In this document: piece after piece, positions 63,808 through 64,000 of the stretch
How the letters are laid out: each line of letters opens with the position of its first letter
Numbering within the stretch: position 1 is the first letter of the stretch
NCBI GenBank assembly: GCA_030530775.1
Contig: JAUMUG010000006.1
Coordinates: 74,645-138,644 of the forward strand
Direction: 5' to 3'
DNA from: Lautropia sp.
Lineage (GTDB): Bacteria; Pseudomonadota; Gammaproteobacteria; Burkholderiales; Burkholderiaceae_E
DNA: 64,000 nucleotides
Program-made: the position numbers and the translations under genes
The notes under the pieces: model-generated
The model's database searches: none
What the model was told of the DNA's origin: nothing
Seen by the model: only the letters and a program-made list of their open reading frames with translations

Positions 63808-63808
<1 letters not shown>
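62897..63808 (-). CDS. nadD: Nicotinate-nucleotide adenylyltransferase with insert
   Basis: Makes nicotinate adenine dinucleotide in NAD biosynthesis. Motifs: GLLGGSFDPVHVGHLALG (residues 18-35; ATP-binding), LVLIPAGRAWQK, LDELVLIP, SDQFRNLASWHRWTEL and the late VSSTLLRRHLEAG (ISSTxIR type). Between the two halves lies a segment of about 60 low-complexity residues (88-150, Ser/Asp/Ala/Pro-rich) absent from ordinary NadD, raising the length to 303 from the usual 215-240. The ATG at 63808 overlaps the hemF stop (TGATG), so the two are probably translationally coupled. A frame extends upstream inside hemF but without similarity. Confidence 0.92.

Positions 63809-64000
<192 letters not shown>

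Overview
The window reads as a chromosomal segment of a GC-rich betaproteobacterium, most likely of the order Burkholderiales. The evidence is the housekeeping gene set (rpsU, yqeY, dnaG, rpoD), the hemF-nadD-rsfS-rlmH-maf-rng block, an H-NS of the small betaproteobacterial type and the dnaE-msbA-LPS gene order. A Lautropia-like genus would fit, but that is a guess. There is no CRISPR array, prophage or plasmid function. The only mobile DNA is one decayed group II intron.

Layout. 0-8.4 kb: a BaiN/YhiN-type flavoprotein, then rpsU, yqeY, dnaG and rpoD. 8.6-10.1 kb: remnant of a class C group II intron, inserted directly behind a terminator hairpin downstream of rpoD; its reverse transcriptase is broken in several ways. 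10.2-17.5 kb: a tightly overlapping type IV pilus minor-pilin operon (fimT/gspH, pilV, pilW, pilX, a pilE-like pilin, pilY1) closed by a UUCG-loop terminator. 17.8-23.3 kb: a zinc metallopeptidase on the minus strand, then a three-gene ABC importer with two ATPases, both with eroded motifs, a fused double permease, and no binding protein. 23.5-31 kb: tex, a CAT-anticodon tRNA, an H-NS gene with palindromic upstream DNA, a DUF4136 lipoprotein and fumC. 31.3-37.8 kb: a Cpx-like envelope-stress module (Spy/CpxP-like protein, response regulator, histidine kinase), an RhlE-type helicase and a GntP-family transporter. 37.9-42.1 kb: gluQ, a WrbA-like flavoprotein, a DUF456 membrane protein, trhO and an MT-A70 methyltransferase. 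42.2-52.4 kb: dnaE running into msbA and an LPS/glycan cluster (three glycosyltransferase-like genes and an O-antigen ligase). 52.4-64 kb: on the minus strand rng and maf, then rlmH, rsfS, nadD and the end of hemF, a conserved block split by two tandem secreted GH3 enzymes and a divergent glycosyltransferase-like gene paralogous to the one beside rng.

Recurring features. Several conserved enzymes (the flavoprotein, DnaG, the Cpx-like kinase, GluQ, DnaE, MsbA, one GT2 enzyme, NadD) carry extra low-complexity segments at termini or in loops, suggesting a lineage-wide habit of linker expansion. Short exact tandem duplications of 6-14 bp recur, mainly between genes. rhlE and dnaE each have TACAAT exactly six bases before the ATG, suggesting leaderless mRNAs.

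All functions are inferred from motifs and gene order read by eye; no database search was possible.
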